From positions 130,529,282 through 130,593,281 of the forward strand of contig CP136062.1 in NCBI GenBank assembly GCA_032622095.1: a DNA stretch of 64,000 bases, written 5' to 3'. This DNA comes from Siphonodentalium dalli. Lineage: Eukaryota > Mollusca > Scaphopoda > Gadilida > Siphonodentaliidae. A model generated the notes under the pieces. It was not told the DNA's origin and ran no database searches. It saw only the letters and a program-made list of their open reading frames with translations. Of this stretch, positions 35,202 through 44,968 are shown one piece after another; position 1 is the first letter of the stretch, and every line of letters starts with the position of its first letter. The translations under genes and the position numbers were made by a program.

Positions 35202-35510
35202 CAGCCTGTTTTCTAAAAAATCCGCATATTATCTGCTTATGATGTAACTTATTTTATGTAGAAAATCTGCTGAGAATTGCCTCATTTTGAGTCGATAATG
35301 TGCTGAAAATTTTAGTCACATTATCGACTCATAATGAGGCCAATTTACGCAGATAATGTGCGGATGACACAAATAAGCCAACCCACGCCATAAAACGAAA
35401 TAGAGGACATGACTCCATTATCTGCTTATTTCAGAATCATAGCCACATTATGTACCTATTTCACTTAAAATATCGATTGATTATGTGCGTATTTGTGCGA
35501 GGATATGTTG
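35202..35510 (-). mobile_element. Dispersed ~400 bp non-autonomous element, copy D
   Basis: Minus orientation. Has CAGCCTGTTTTC end, ATCCGCATATTATCTGCTTATGATG, the palindrome TTGCCTCATTTTGAGTCGATAATGTG / CACATTATCGACTCATAATGAGGC, and a GATTATGTGCGTATTTGTGCGAGGATATGTTG end. Shortest of the four copies. Confidence 0.75.
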
Positions 35511-35639
35511 CAGTGTAGCTCAACTTGAAGAGGTGTTAATGTTATGTTGATCAGTCAATGGAATGGTAAAGAAAAAAACAGTGAAAACGTTTTAGTGAAG
35601 GGATTGTATTGTGTTAACTGTTTTCATTTTAAGCATTTC

Positions 35640-36080
35640 TCCAATAAATGTGGTGCGCAGGTGTGTCGATGGATTTAAATATGAAATTCAAGATGGTTAA
35701 CTGGAGGGTCATATTTTCGAACGAAAAAAATCTAATATAGCTCCCATTTGGGATCCGGATTAAGTTTGGTTACGATCGGGTGGCGGGTGTGGCCTATATG
35801 GTGTGCAGACGAATTTAGTTATGCAAAGAGTGAATCCTAGATGGCTGACGGCGGCCATGTTTTTTTCTTATGGAATATCGTTCAAATTCAACAGCTCCCA
35901 TCTAGAGGTTATCCTTGCATGCCCGTAAAATTTTCAAAACATTTCTCCGCTAAAATGTGGGCTACATGGCTATGTTTTCCAACGAAATTTTGAAAATTTC
36001 AAGAGCTCCAATCTATAAATCACCGTGAAGAGTGCCAAATGAAGTTTGGTAACGATTGGATGATGTTTGTCCTCTCTTAA
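35640..36080 (+). repeat. Old repeat with GGCGGCCATG and CAGCTCCCATCTAGAGG words
   Basis: Contains GATGGCTGACGGCGGCCATG, ATCGTTCAAATTCAACAGCTC, CCCATCTAGAGGTTATCC and GGTAACGATTGGATGA. These words recur around 39.85-40.2, 40.64-40.9 and 41.56-41.83 kb. Within this stretch the unit appears about three times in decayed form. Non-coding. Confidence 0.5.
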
Positions 36081-36973
36081 AAATTTTCAGATTCTATGTA
36101 CAATAAAGCTGATAGGATAGGATTATTTACAATATACATACATGGGAAATACAAACAAATATAATATATATATATGTATATTGTTAGGATGATATAGTCA
36201 TGACTGACTGTCTTCCTATCACCCCCTGATGATATATGAAATTCAGGATTCCTTGTTGAAAATCTCCACAATTTGTGCCTGTATTTGTGCAATGTACGCG
36301 TCTAACCCTCAAGAAGCGTTCTGTTGTAGTTTTCTTTTAACTGTAACCACTTAATGCTATAATGTAACAGTGCAGAAGTCCCTTCGACGACTGACTATTT
36401 CCCCAACTGCCTTGTATTATATACTCTGAAGCCATGTCTTGCATCAACAATATCAATACTAGTTTAGATAGGGTTGCAAACTAACGGAAATGACGCTTTC
36501 TAGAACGCCATCCAATGTGGCATTTTACGCGATGTAGATGTCCTTCGTCTCGTGGTGAGACCTTGCTACTACAGTGCTTTCTTATCAATACGTCTATTTA
36601 TATATTCGCCCAAGGCATACCTACCAATTATATGGGACTATCCCATGACTCCATTGATCGCTAGCTTAATTTTACTTCACTAGATGGTCACCCATCCAAT
36701 ATTCTAATTGTTCACTTCAGTGCTTTGTCTTAAAGACATATTATGGACTTGTTCGAGTTCGTGAAACTGATAAGTTAGTATTCAGGCGTTATGCCAACCT
36801 GGAGAATGTACCATTCTACTAACAGGGCCGACAATTTCAAAGAAATCGACCATACCACTCAATAGAAAACATCAAAACTACGCTCAATTATAAACATTTA
36901 CATCTGGTTCGTGACGCAACAATCGGCGACAAACAAACGAAAATGGTTTCGCCATCCAGAGTCAGTGTCAGAT
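36081..36973. other. No gene recognised
   Basis: A TA-rich run at about 36162 to 36180; no other supported feature. Confidence 0.4.
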
Positions 36974-37112
36974 AACATTATCAGCTTTATCTTTTGTGAT
37001 TACACTATCAGCTTATATTGTTTGTGATCTTCATGACAATATCAGCTTGTATTCTTTGTGATATTCATGACATTATCAGCTTTGTTTTTTGTGATCTTCA
37101 AAAGGATTCAAC
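36974..37112 (+). repeat. ~34 bp tandem repeat, four units
   Basis: Units read ACATTATCAGCTT-AT-CTTTGTGATCTTCATG with small changes, starting near 36975, 37005, 37038 and 37070. Confidence 0.7.
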
Positions 37113-37194
37113 TCAAGTTCAATTTAATTTAGTTTCTAAAAATAGTTTATATATTTCTTTACCATCCCGTGTGAGAGTTCCACCAGCAGCACCT

Positions 37195-37335
37195 GCAAAG
37201 TTGGAAGTACATTCAAGGACGTGACGAGAGGGGTGTAGGATTTTCGGTTGCCAACTTTGAGCAAAATTCTCAACAGTTGGAAATTTCATGACTGACACAA
37301 CATTAGTTGAAACTTTCTGACCAAACTAGGTTTAA
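37195..37335 (+). repeat. Old dispersed repeat, left part, split by MITE
   Basis: TTGCCAAC, TCAACAGTTGGAAATTTCATG and CTGACACAACATTAGTTG match 47590-47650 (GACAGTTG, CATGCCTGACACAGTAGTTG). The matching continues to GACCAAA just before the TTAA-bounded element at 37336. Confidence 0.5.
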
Positions 37336-37717
37336 CCCTTTACCCAACAAACCGGCCAAAACCGGGCAAATAAAGCTTCAACAGCCTAAAATATCTTCGG
37401 TCTGTCTCAATAGAACCATACAAATATGGATATCATTGGAACCGGCTCCTTGACCACATTGTGATAGTTACAGTTTTGCCCTGTGCCAATGCATTCTCTT
37501 ATATATGCGAGTCGACCATAGGTCGCCTCGCATATATAAGAGAAGGCATTGGCCTAAAAAAAAACACTTTTTACCATTTTTTCTTACATTCTTTAACAAT
37601 TTTATAATTTTGAATGTATTACGCCAATGCATTCTCTTATATATGCGAGGCGACCTATAGTCGACTCGCATATATAAGAGAATGCATTGGCACAGGGCCG
37701 TTCTGTTGGATAAAGGT
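37336..37717. mobile_element. TTAA-bounded piggyBac-like MITE with two hairpins
   Basis: TTAA at 37332-37335 and 37718-37721. Ends CCCTTTACCCAACAAACCGG and complement of ACCTTTATCCAACAGAACGG. Inside are two palindromes of about 80 bases (about 37477-37551 and 37622-37695) built on ATGCATTCTCTTATATATGCGAGGCGACCTAT and its complement, separated by about 70 bases. The hairpin core is shared with elements at 50.4 and 57.2 kb. piggyBac affinity rests on TTAA plus CCCTTT-type ends. Confidence 0.75.
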
Positions 37718-37721
37718 TTAA

Positions 37722-37945
37722 ACTGTTATGATATGTTGATATCCCAACAAGTATAGTTAGTGTTAAATGTACTGATATTAGACTTAGACCAAAAGTCGAA
37801 TATTTTCTAACTTTTGATCAAATCTTCGGTCTGAAATAGCCATCAATTGCAAAATTTTCAACCATAGGGGGTGATGTTTCACATTTCCAACAATTATACA
37901 TATTCCGCTATCAGTGGAAAATTCCAACCCAACGTGGGGTATCAA
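37722..37945 (+). repeat. Old dispersed repeat, right part
   Basis: AGACCAAAAGTCGAATATT, CCATAGGGGGTGATGTTTC, CATTTCCAACAATTATAC and GGAAAATTCCAACCCAAC echo 47680-47900. With 37195-37335 it formed one copy before the MITE inserted. Confidence 0.4.
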
Positions 37946-38070
37946 TCAGGCAAGCAATTATGGGTACAATGGAGAGCCACTCGGTCTTGGCTATGCTATG
38001 CTTTAAATTTCAACGATGCAAATTAATGCAGAACATGGCTATATACATATACTCAATGGGGTCACTTACA

Positions 38071-38152
38071 TCGTCATAATCATCCTCATCGTCATCTTCG
38101 TCGCAATCATCATCATCTTCATCGTCATCATCAGCAACAACAACATCATCAT
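38071..38152 (+). repeat. Imperfect ATC/GTC trinucleotide repeat, left part
   Basis: Runs of ATC, GTC, TTC and AAC triplets, continuing at 39251 after the inserted hAT-like element. Confidence 0.7.
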
Positions 38153-39250
38153 CAGTGTTCGCGCTGTCGGTAGCCAAATTAGCCAATGGCTAATCTTTTT
38201 CGAATTTGGCTAATCAAAATTTCATTTGGCTAAACTTTTTTTTACCCCAAATGGAGAATGAAAGCATGGAGTCAGAAAGCTAATTAATAAAAGCGTTCAA
38301 TAGATCGACATTCAAGACGAAGTTAGGTGACGAAAGTATTTCATTATTTTCGTACTTATGAAATATCGTTCCGTAGCAGCAAAAGGTAAGCTCTAACATT
38401 TAGTGATGTGAACGATCTAGTCCGAAAACAACGAAAGTGGGAATAAATATATCGCCGACTGTACAAAGGGAAACCCGATCGCGGACAGTACAAAGGGAAA
38501 GCGATCGACAACTCTATCAACCAAGCGATCACAAAGTGATATGCAATCATATTTAGTGTTTTAATCTGGAGAATGATTACGTCACTCTGCACGAAACAGC
38601 AAAAGGTCATTATATTACATTTAATCCCCTAATCCCCCATTGTCTGTCTGGTCACTCACGGGGCCTCTGCACAATGCATGTTTATGATGACATTGTATTT
38701 ATGACCGTCGAGGTTTATGAGCACCAAGTGTAAGACAATAGCTTAATCAGCCAAATGTGAATCACGACAGATATTTTGTGGCTATTTGTCGTCAATATCG
38801 ATACAGTCAAAATAATATGCATGCTTTTATGACAGATTGTAATTTGATAATTGCGTAACAATATTAAGTTATTAGTTTCCAGATGTCACTTAGATATTTT
38901 CGCAAGGTTAAATATTTAATGATTTAAAAAAAGATATTGATATAAAACAAAACAAAAATTAAGGACAATCCCGGGTTACCCCCCCCCCCCCCCCCCCCCC
39001 CCTCCCAATCACTCTTTCACATAAAGATTAAATAAATTTTTAATAAATGATGTATATAAAAATACTTCTAGTTCATCAAAATTATTTAAATTATTGTGTA
39101 TTTTACCTGTGTCTGTTAGATTTAATTTGGTCAAAGTTTTTTTTAATTTGGCCAAAAAACATTTGGCTAAAGTTTTTTTCATTTGGCTAATCAAATTTTC
39201 ATTTGGCTAAACTTTTGGCTAAAAAAAATTTCGGTCCAGCGCGAACACTG
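38153..39250. mobile_element. hAT-like non-autonomous element, copy 2 (1098 bp)
   Basis: Terminal inverted repeats CAGTGTTCGCGCTG / CAGCGCGAACACTG, flanked by the 8 bp direct repeat ATCATCAT (38145-38152 and 39251-39258). Because the insertion is in an ATC microsatellite, the target duplication alone is weak evidence, but the TIR and the subterminal ATTTGGCTAA words (38205-38232, 39120-39220) agree with hAT. The right end AATTTCGGTCCAGCGCG matches copy 1 at 27.5 kb. The interior has no transposase and includes a 24-base C run at 38979-39002. Confidence 0.85.
38979..39002 (+). repeat. Poly-C tract (24 C)
   Basis: An uninterrupted run of 24 C inside the hAT-like element, G-rich on the minus strand. 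The exact length may be unreliable because homopolymers are assembly-prone. Confidence 0.8.
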
Positions 39251-39480
39251 ATCATCATTTTCATCAACATCGTCGCCCGTATCATCCCTATCGTTGACAT
39301 TTTTGTCGCCGTCTTTATCAATCTTCGTCAACATCCATCCCATCTTCACCGCCATCATCCTTATCATCAGCATCATCGACGTTGTTATCGTCGTCGTCAA
39401 TCGTCGTCGTGGCTGACATCTTTATCCTCATCATCACCAACGTCGTCATCATTATCACTGATCGTCATAATCATCATCAT
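39251..39480 (+). repeat. Imperfect ATC/GTC trinucleotide repeat, right part
   Basis: Continuation of the triplet array at 38071. The open frames here (for example 39203-39529) arise from the triplet periodicity and are not genes. Confidence 0.7.
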
Positions 39481-39849
39481 TTCCGATAATCCGCTGTTTG
39501 CATCCCCGCCCCATACCAATATATCCTGACTTGACAATATATATCTAGGTCACGAGTTTGGAATTTTTTTGTGAGTGTGTGATGCATATCATATTTGGCA
39601 GAACGACTTGTGTATAGGCTTATGTGCCATGATATATAATGGTCAAACTTTGACATATATAATGTGGATACGCTTAGGTCACCACTCAACATATAAGGAA
39701 CTCTCGAAAGCGTGTCCATTTGAAAACACTTTGCGGTCTGAAACCTCAAATTGTATTTACAAATGGTCACTCCTATCACAGTATACGATCTGGTTCCCGT
39801 TTCAATGAAAGTGTCGTTGACAGTGAGAGCACTCGGAGAGCAGATATCA

Positions 39850-40200
39850 TACATTAAAGTCGATGGATTCAAATGTGAAATCTCAGATGACCGGTGACAG
39901 CCACTGGTGTTTTTTGAATGACATTCGGAAATTGTTTTGTAGCTCCCGAATTAGTAATTGTTATTTAAGAATAACACACAAGAAAGTTGATGGTGGCCTT
40001 GTTTTTGATGGAAAATCGATCAAATACGATATTTATAGAAGTGTTCCTAGACATGACTGTCATTTTAAAACATTTCTCCAATAAGGGTGGGGCTGCAGTG
40101 TATGCCGATGGATTTTATCTAGAGGTTACCCCGACGAGTCATATCCGTTTTGGTCAATCAGATGATTGCAGGGTGTGCCCAATAATTTAGTCATGCAGAG
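39850..40200 (+). repeat. Old GGCGGCCATG-type repeat, second locus
   Basis: GATGGATTCAAATGTGAAAT, TGATGGTGGCCTTGTTTTTGATGG, CATTTCTCCAATAA-G-GG-GCTGCAGTGT, and ATCTAGAGGTTACC occur in the same order as in 35.64-36.08 and 41.56-41.83 kb. Confidence 0.45.
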
Positions 40201-40639
40201 AGACACGGTTGGGGAATCGCGTGGCTTCGAGTTGATGAGTATCACGCATTCACAATGACCGAGGCGACCGCAAACGCGACCAGAAACGAGGAAAAGGGTT
40301 ATATACCAGAATGATAGTAGTTGGCAGCTACGAGCATATGCTATACTATTTTTCAAACAAAGTTGTCAGTCGAAGGATTCTCCTAGATGTATGGAATTGT
40401 GTATTTCACGAACCTCCGACTGGCAACTTTGATAAGAATGTTATAGAAAACTATTCAGAATTTCCGAACAAATAAGGTATCAACTTGTTTTTAAAATAAA
40501 CTCGCATAATTATGCTCGTAACTGTCAAAATGCTATGTTTTGTGTCAGTTCCTAATAAATTATGTTTGTGTGCGTTTGCACATTTTTAATTCGTGGTACT
40601 CACCTTGCAGCCTCGAAACCACGTAATTCCCCACCGTGA

Positions 40640-40915
40640 AAGATTAATAAACAAGACGGCTGTTGGCGGCCATGTTTTTAATCTAAAATCGTTCAAATTC
40701 GTTAGCTCTCATCTGAAGTTCATCCCGAATATCCGTATGGAGTTCGTGACCAATCGGATGGATAATGCTGGTTGTATGGTGCACCGAAGGATTTCGTCAT
40801 TAAAGAGTAAAACCAAGATGGCTGCTTGCGGCTATGTTCGTGATCGAAAATCGTTCAAATTCGATATAGTCAGGCAGCCGAACCGGTATTTTACTTTGTG
40901 GATTCCGGTGACATA
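40640..40915 (+). repeat. Old GGCGGCCATG-type repeat, third locus
   Basis: Contains TTGGCGGCCATGTTTTTAATC, ATCGTTCAAATTCG, AGCTCTCATCTGAAG, ACCAATCGGATG and a second partial unit AAGATGGCTGCTTGCGGC. The frame at 40593-40916 is carried by the repeat. Confidence 0.45.
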
Positions 40916-41559
40916 GGGATTCCGTTTGAATAATCCACCGGGTGACCAACCGCCAGCCTTGTGGAATTTGATCAATTCGGGGTTAATTAATGAGACGGTT
41001 TACTGGGAAAGAACCGGAAAAGTATAGCACTAGTACAATAATATATGTCGTCCGAATTTGTGATGATTGTCTCAAAGAAGGCCGCTGGGGCGATGCTTGC
41101 AATCGTGAAAATCTTAGGTTTGACGCAATTTCGAACAAAAGCCCTCAGTAGCGGTATATGGAATCCTAATGGTCATAAATTGGTATTTGTCAAACTGGTG
41201 GTCAGTCCAACAAAGATATAGCCATCGAATGGGAACATTGTTTAAATACGTAAATAGGACGAAGATCTTATGGTGCCCGATAATTGTAGAATGATTTTGA
41301 TATCATGCCAAGTAATGGGAATACGACGTTGCAGTGGATAGAAATGTATTGTTTAATCTTTTGTTTCATTCCGACATCATTAAGCCACCAAATTAGAACC
41401 TTATTCGGGCGTACCTAACATGCTGATCAGCAGTTTACATACTAAAATGCTGATTACCAGATTTCCCGACCTCAGTTTAACTCATTTTTAACGAAGAGAG
41501 TTGTTAGTCGTGTAAATGAAAGGAAATTAGAAGGTAAAGCGTAGGAGCCCAAGCTAACA

Positions 41560-41825
41560 TTTCTTCGATAAATGTGGGCTGCAGTGTGTGTATGTGGATT
41601 CAAATTTGACATTCCAAATGACTACTGGCGGCCGTGCTTTTCAACGAAAAAAAATCGAGAAACAAATCGACAGCTCCCATCTAGAGGTCACATGCACCAA
41701 AGATCAAACGAATTTTGGTAACGATCGGATGAGGAATGTGGCCTGTAGGGTGTTCCAAAGGAAATTGTTGACGGACGACAGCCGCCGACACACGACAATA
41801 GCTCAAACTTGACTTCGTCAATTCG
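41560..41825 (+). repeat. Old GGCGGCCATG-type repeat, fourth locus
   Basis: Reads TTCTTCGATAAATGTGGGCTGCAGTGT, GGATTCAAATTTGACATTCC, ACTGGCGGCCGTG, CAGCTCCCATCTAGAGGTCA and GGTAACGATCGGATGAG, the best-preserved unit of the family in this window. Confidence 0.5.
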
Positions 41826-42575
41826 AGTTAAAATACATGTATGTCAATAAATACATGGCATATACATGTACGTTTGTACTTTGTACGGATTTGATATACA
41901 ATGTACAATGCATTTCTGCCATTCTATATTATACAGTTCATTTCGGATATTTTGTAAAAGTTACCCGAAATAACGCGTTCCATTCTCTTATTGCCCCAGA
42001 TTATCGGTGTAAATGTTCTAACAACTTCTAACTTTCACAAGTTGTATAGCAGCTGGCACATTAATGATGTTCCACTCAACATCAGATAGTATTTTCTTTC
42101 GTCTGCATACTAATTTATCATAATATACTTCCGGAATTAATTACAACGAATTACAAACTAAACGAACACTAATATTACTCGGAATCCTACCGCAAACAGG
42201 CACAAATAGAAACCAGAACCACTCCCGGTCCAGCAAGGAGCCATAAATCGGCTATATAGCGTAACATTTAAACCCAGATATTTATTTTATCGCTGAAAAC
42301 CACTGTATCTAACAGCACATGCGACGGCCATGTACTAATTTTTGCCTATGATGGCTAACCTAAATTACAATAATACTCGATTTTATTGCTTCCATACAAA
42401 GCTATACACTGAGGTGCTTTGCTATCCGGGACGTGTCTACGCTGATGAGTTCAGCGAAGCTAATATAAACCAGAGTTCTTGTTATTACATTGCTAACTTC
42501 AATTCTTTAATAACTGAATCAACATGGAGTAAGGGAACATATGTACACAATATTTACAACATAGTTATTCCTTCA
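41826..42575. other. No gene recognised
   Basis: No supported feature. The 157-codon frame at 42342-42815 begins here and has no domain; its last third covers a triplet repeat. Confidence 0.4.
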
Positions 42576-42660
42576 TCATATTCTTCGCAGTCGCCGTCAT
42601 CACCATCGCCATGCATGATCATCATCATAATCGTAGTCAGTCATCGTCACCATATGCATA
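42576..42660 (+). repeat. Imperfect ATC/GTC trinucleotide repeat
   Basis: Triplets TCATCA, GTCATCACC, ATCATCATC and GTCATCGTCACC in an imperfect run, as at 38.1 and 39.3 kb. Confidence 0.5.
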
Positions 42661-42815
42661 TACATGTACTGAATTGGATCTATCAAAATGCTATGATATA
42701 TCTCAGGAACCTTAATTTCGTAACTCACGTCATTCGCTTTATTTTTGCACAACTAGAGGCGGGACTGTCCCAGTTGGCCAAAGATACCACTGCAGTGCAA
42801 TTTGGGCTACATTAA

Positions 42816-43027
42816 CCCTTTAAGCCGAGTGCCAAGTCCGAGTTTTGTATCAACCCATATTTCCTTGATCATTTTTCAAATTTATTGATTATAATAATGT
42901 GACACATTGATGGAAAGAGCTCTAAGAGCCCTTTCCATCAATGTATCACATTATTATAATCAATAAATTTGAAAAATGATCAAGGAAATATGGGTTGATA
43001 CAAAAATCGGACTTGACACTGAAAGGG
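42816..43027. mobile_element. TTAA-bounded piggyBac-like palindromic MITE (212 bp)
   Basis: TTAA at 42812-42815 and 43028-43031. Ends CCCTTTAAGCCGAGTGCCAAGTCCGA versus complement of TCGGACTTGACACTGAAAGGG. The whole element is a near-perfect palindrome around GAGCTCTAAGAGCCC. The subterminal phrase TATGGGTTGATACAAAAATCG is shared with the 50.4 kb element, but the hairpin core here is different. Confidence 0.85.
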
Positions 43028-43084
43028 TTAAGGGTAGCGATATTAGCTTAAAAATTAACAACAACTCTCTTCAAATGATTGTGA

Positions 43085-43990
43085 TTAACTTCACAATTAC
43101 ATGAGCTACGATTCCTATGATGGTAAATATATGAACCAAGAAGATGATAAATAAAAGCTTGGACAAAATATGTATGTCGCAATAAAGTCAATAAAAGGCC
43201 GCGACACCTGGCGACACGGTGGCTTAATTTTGAGCGGAGGCTTTATAGAAATATATTATATGGAATAAATATGTGTGCATTGTCTTATAAATGAGCTGCA
43301 TACAAAATAACCAGATCTGAAAACAAAATCTTAAAAGTCGAAATATAACCTCAAATTGGCACAAAATCAACAACATTCTAAGAATACAGGTTCGGACAAA
43401 TTTGCATCTCAGGATGTACGATACTATGTCGAATATTGGCAATAACTCCGCCAAAATGACTCCGACTGAACTCAAAATCGCAGGTGTGCATGTTCGTATG
43501 TTGGTTGACATCTATGCCAAGTTTTAAAACAAATTGACTGGAACATGACGGAATACAGACTCGAACAAAAGATGTGTCCCAGGATGTAAGAGTGTATGTC
43601 GAAAAAGGACAATAACTCAGCCAAAATGACTCCGACGGAACTCAAAATCGCAGGTGCGCAGGTTCCCATGCTGGTTGACATATGTGCCAAGTTTAAAAAA
43701 AAGAAAATGACGGAATACAGCCTCGGACAAACTTCCGGGGGGACGGACGCTCGGGCACACGGACGAGGGTCATTATATGTATATAGTCCTCCGACGGAAT
43801 ATCGGGTGGGGGGGGGGGACAAAAATGGGAATAACTACTAAATAAATCAGCCATACCTCATAATTGCAGGTGCATACACTGCATAGGTTCCCGTGATGGT
43901 AAATACATAATTTATGCCAAGTTTCAAAACAATTGACCAGGAAATGTAGAAACGCACGATCGACAAAGTTGCGTCCGCACACAGAGTTAA
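43085..43990 (+). repeat. ~170 bp tandem repeats
   Basis: The phrase AAAATGACTCCGAC-GAACTCAAAATCGCAGG occurs at about 43453 and 43622 (169 apart), with GTTGACAT-TGCCAAGTTT and GGAATACAG-CTCG-ACAAA in each. Weaker monomers are at about 43090 to 43140 and 43855 to 43985 (CAGGTGCATA, GATGGTAAATA, TGCCAAGTTTCAAAACAATTGACC). The GGACGGACGCTCGGGCACACGGACG stretch and an 11-G run at 43808-43818 lie between. Confidence 0.65.
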
Positions 43991-44316
43991 CAGGATATTA
44001 CGTTCTAAAGGCGTCAATCAAAGCGGAAATGAAAATAATATACGGTCCATTTGTTTTCATTATTTGTATAACTATGTGCTTAACTTGGACAAAGAATATT
44101 GCTGAGGCAGATAATACGGAAATGATCTATACAAAAAAAAGGGAAAAATAGGTTGATTGATGCGAAAACAATTAGAACAATATTCGCTATTTGGCTATTA
44201 GACTACCTGTATATTGGGCGTTATGGCATTTGGTTATCGAAACTGTGTACAATGTATTTGTGATTGTAAGCGCTGGTTTATCAACTCTCGTTATATATAG
44301 ATAACCATACCTCGTG

Positions 44317-44520
44317 GGGCAGTGACTCAGTTGGTAAGGTTAATGACGAATTGGGCCAGCATAAGCGGTCCAGCGATGCCGATGCTGGTTAGAATTCTGA
44401 TAACAGCGGGTGTGTGGTCCACACACAGATTCGTTATTCCCATTGAACAGTTTGTCCGTAAAACGGTTCTTTTCGAGGCAACGATTGTTTCTATGTGCAG
44501 TGGTAAGATCGTCCGGTGAA
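44317..44520 (+). mobile_element. tRNA-derived SINE, decayed
   Basis: Starts GGGGCAGTGACTCAGTTGGTAAGG with an A box; the B box position reads GCTGGTTAGAATTCTGA about 60 bases on. Downstream GATTGTTTCTATGTGCAGTGG matches the core of the SINE at 33.4 kb (GGTGGTTTCTACGTGCAGTGG). No tail or target duplication was found. Confidence 0.5.
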
Positions 44521-44799
44521 ATTTGCCCTCTTTATTCAACCCCTAAGACGAAATACGTCGTGATATTGTATGGCGAATGGATTAACTCAGTTTATTCCGA
44601 CAGACTACATATACTCTAAATGTATGTGGTAAAAATATAGGCGACGAATTTTACGTAATATTGGAATGTCTGTGTTTAAAAGACTTGCGAGTCGAATAGG
44701 CCTATATGAAGACATACTATTACTCTAGAGCAAATACCACCAAACTATGCATATGTGTTAACTGTAAGCGACGGGAAACATTGAAAAACCTTTATATTA

Positions 44800-44968
44800 G
44801 GGGATAACGGTGTGGTGTGTTGTGATTTCGGAAAGGTACGTTAATATACTGTGGCAAATTTAGTTTAACCGGCGACGGCGGAGCCGGAACCGATTAACGC
44901 AATTTGCCACAGTATATTAACCCTGTACTTCCCGAAATCACAAACAAAAACACCACATTGGTATCCCC
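44800..44968. repeat. 169 bp inverted repeat
   Basis: Arms of about 75 bases: GGGGATAACGGTGTGGTG and GTGATTTCGG at the left, CCGAAATCAC and CACCACATTGGTATCCCC at the right. The inner arm CGTTAATATACTGTGGCAAATT pairs with its complement. A GC-rich centre (GGCGACGGCGGAGCC) contrasts with the AT-rich arms. Likely a single-copy MITE in this window. Confidence 0.75.

Noticed and set aside
39203-39529. 108-codon His/Ser/Ile-rich frame
   Set aside because: Produced by the ATC/GTC triplet array, which stays open in several frames.
42342-42815. 157-codon open frame on the plus strand
   Set aside because: Its C-terminal part is a trinucleotide repeat, and it ends exactly at the TTAA before a MITE; no recognisable domain.
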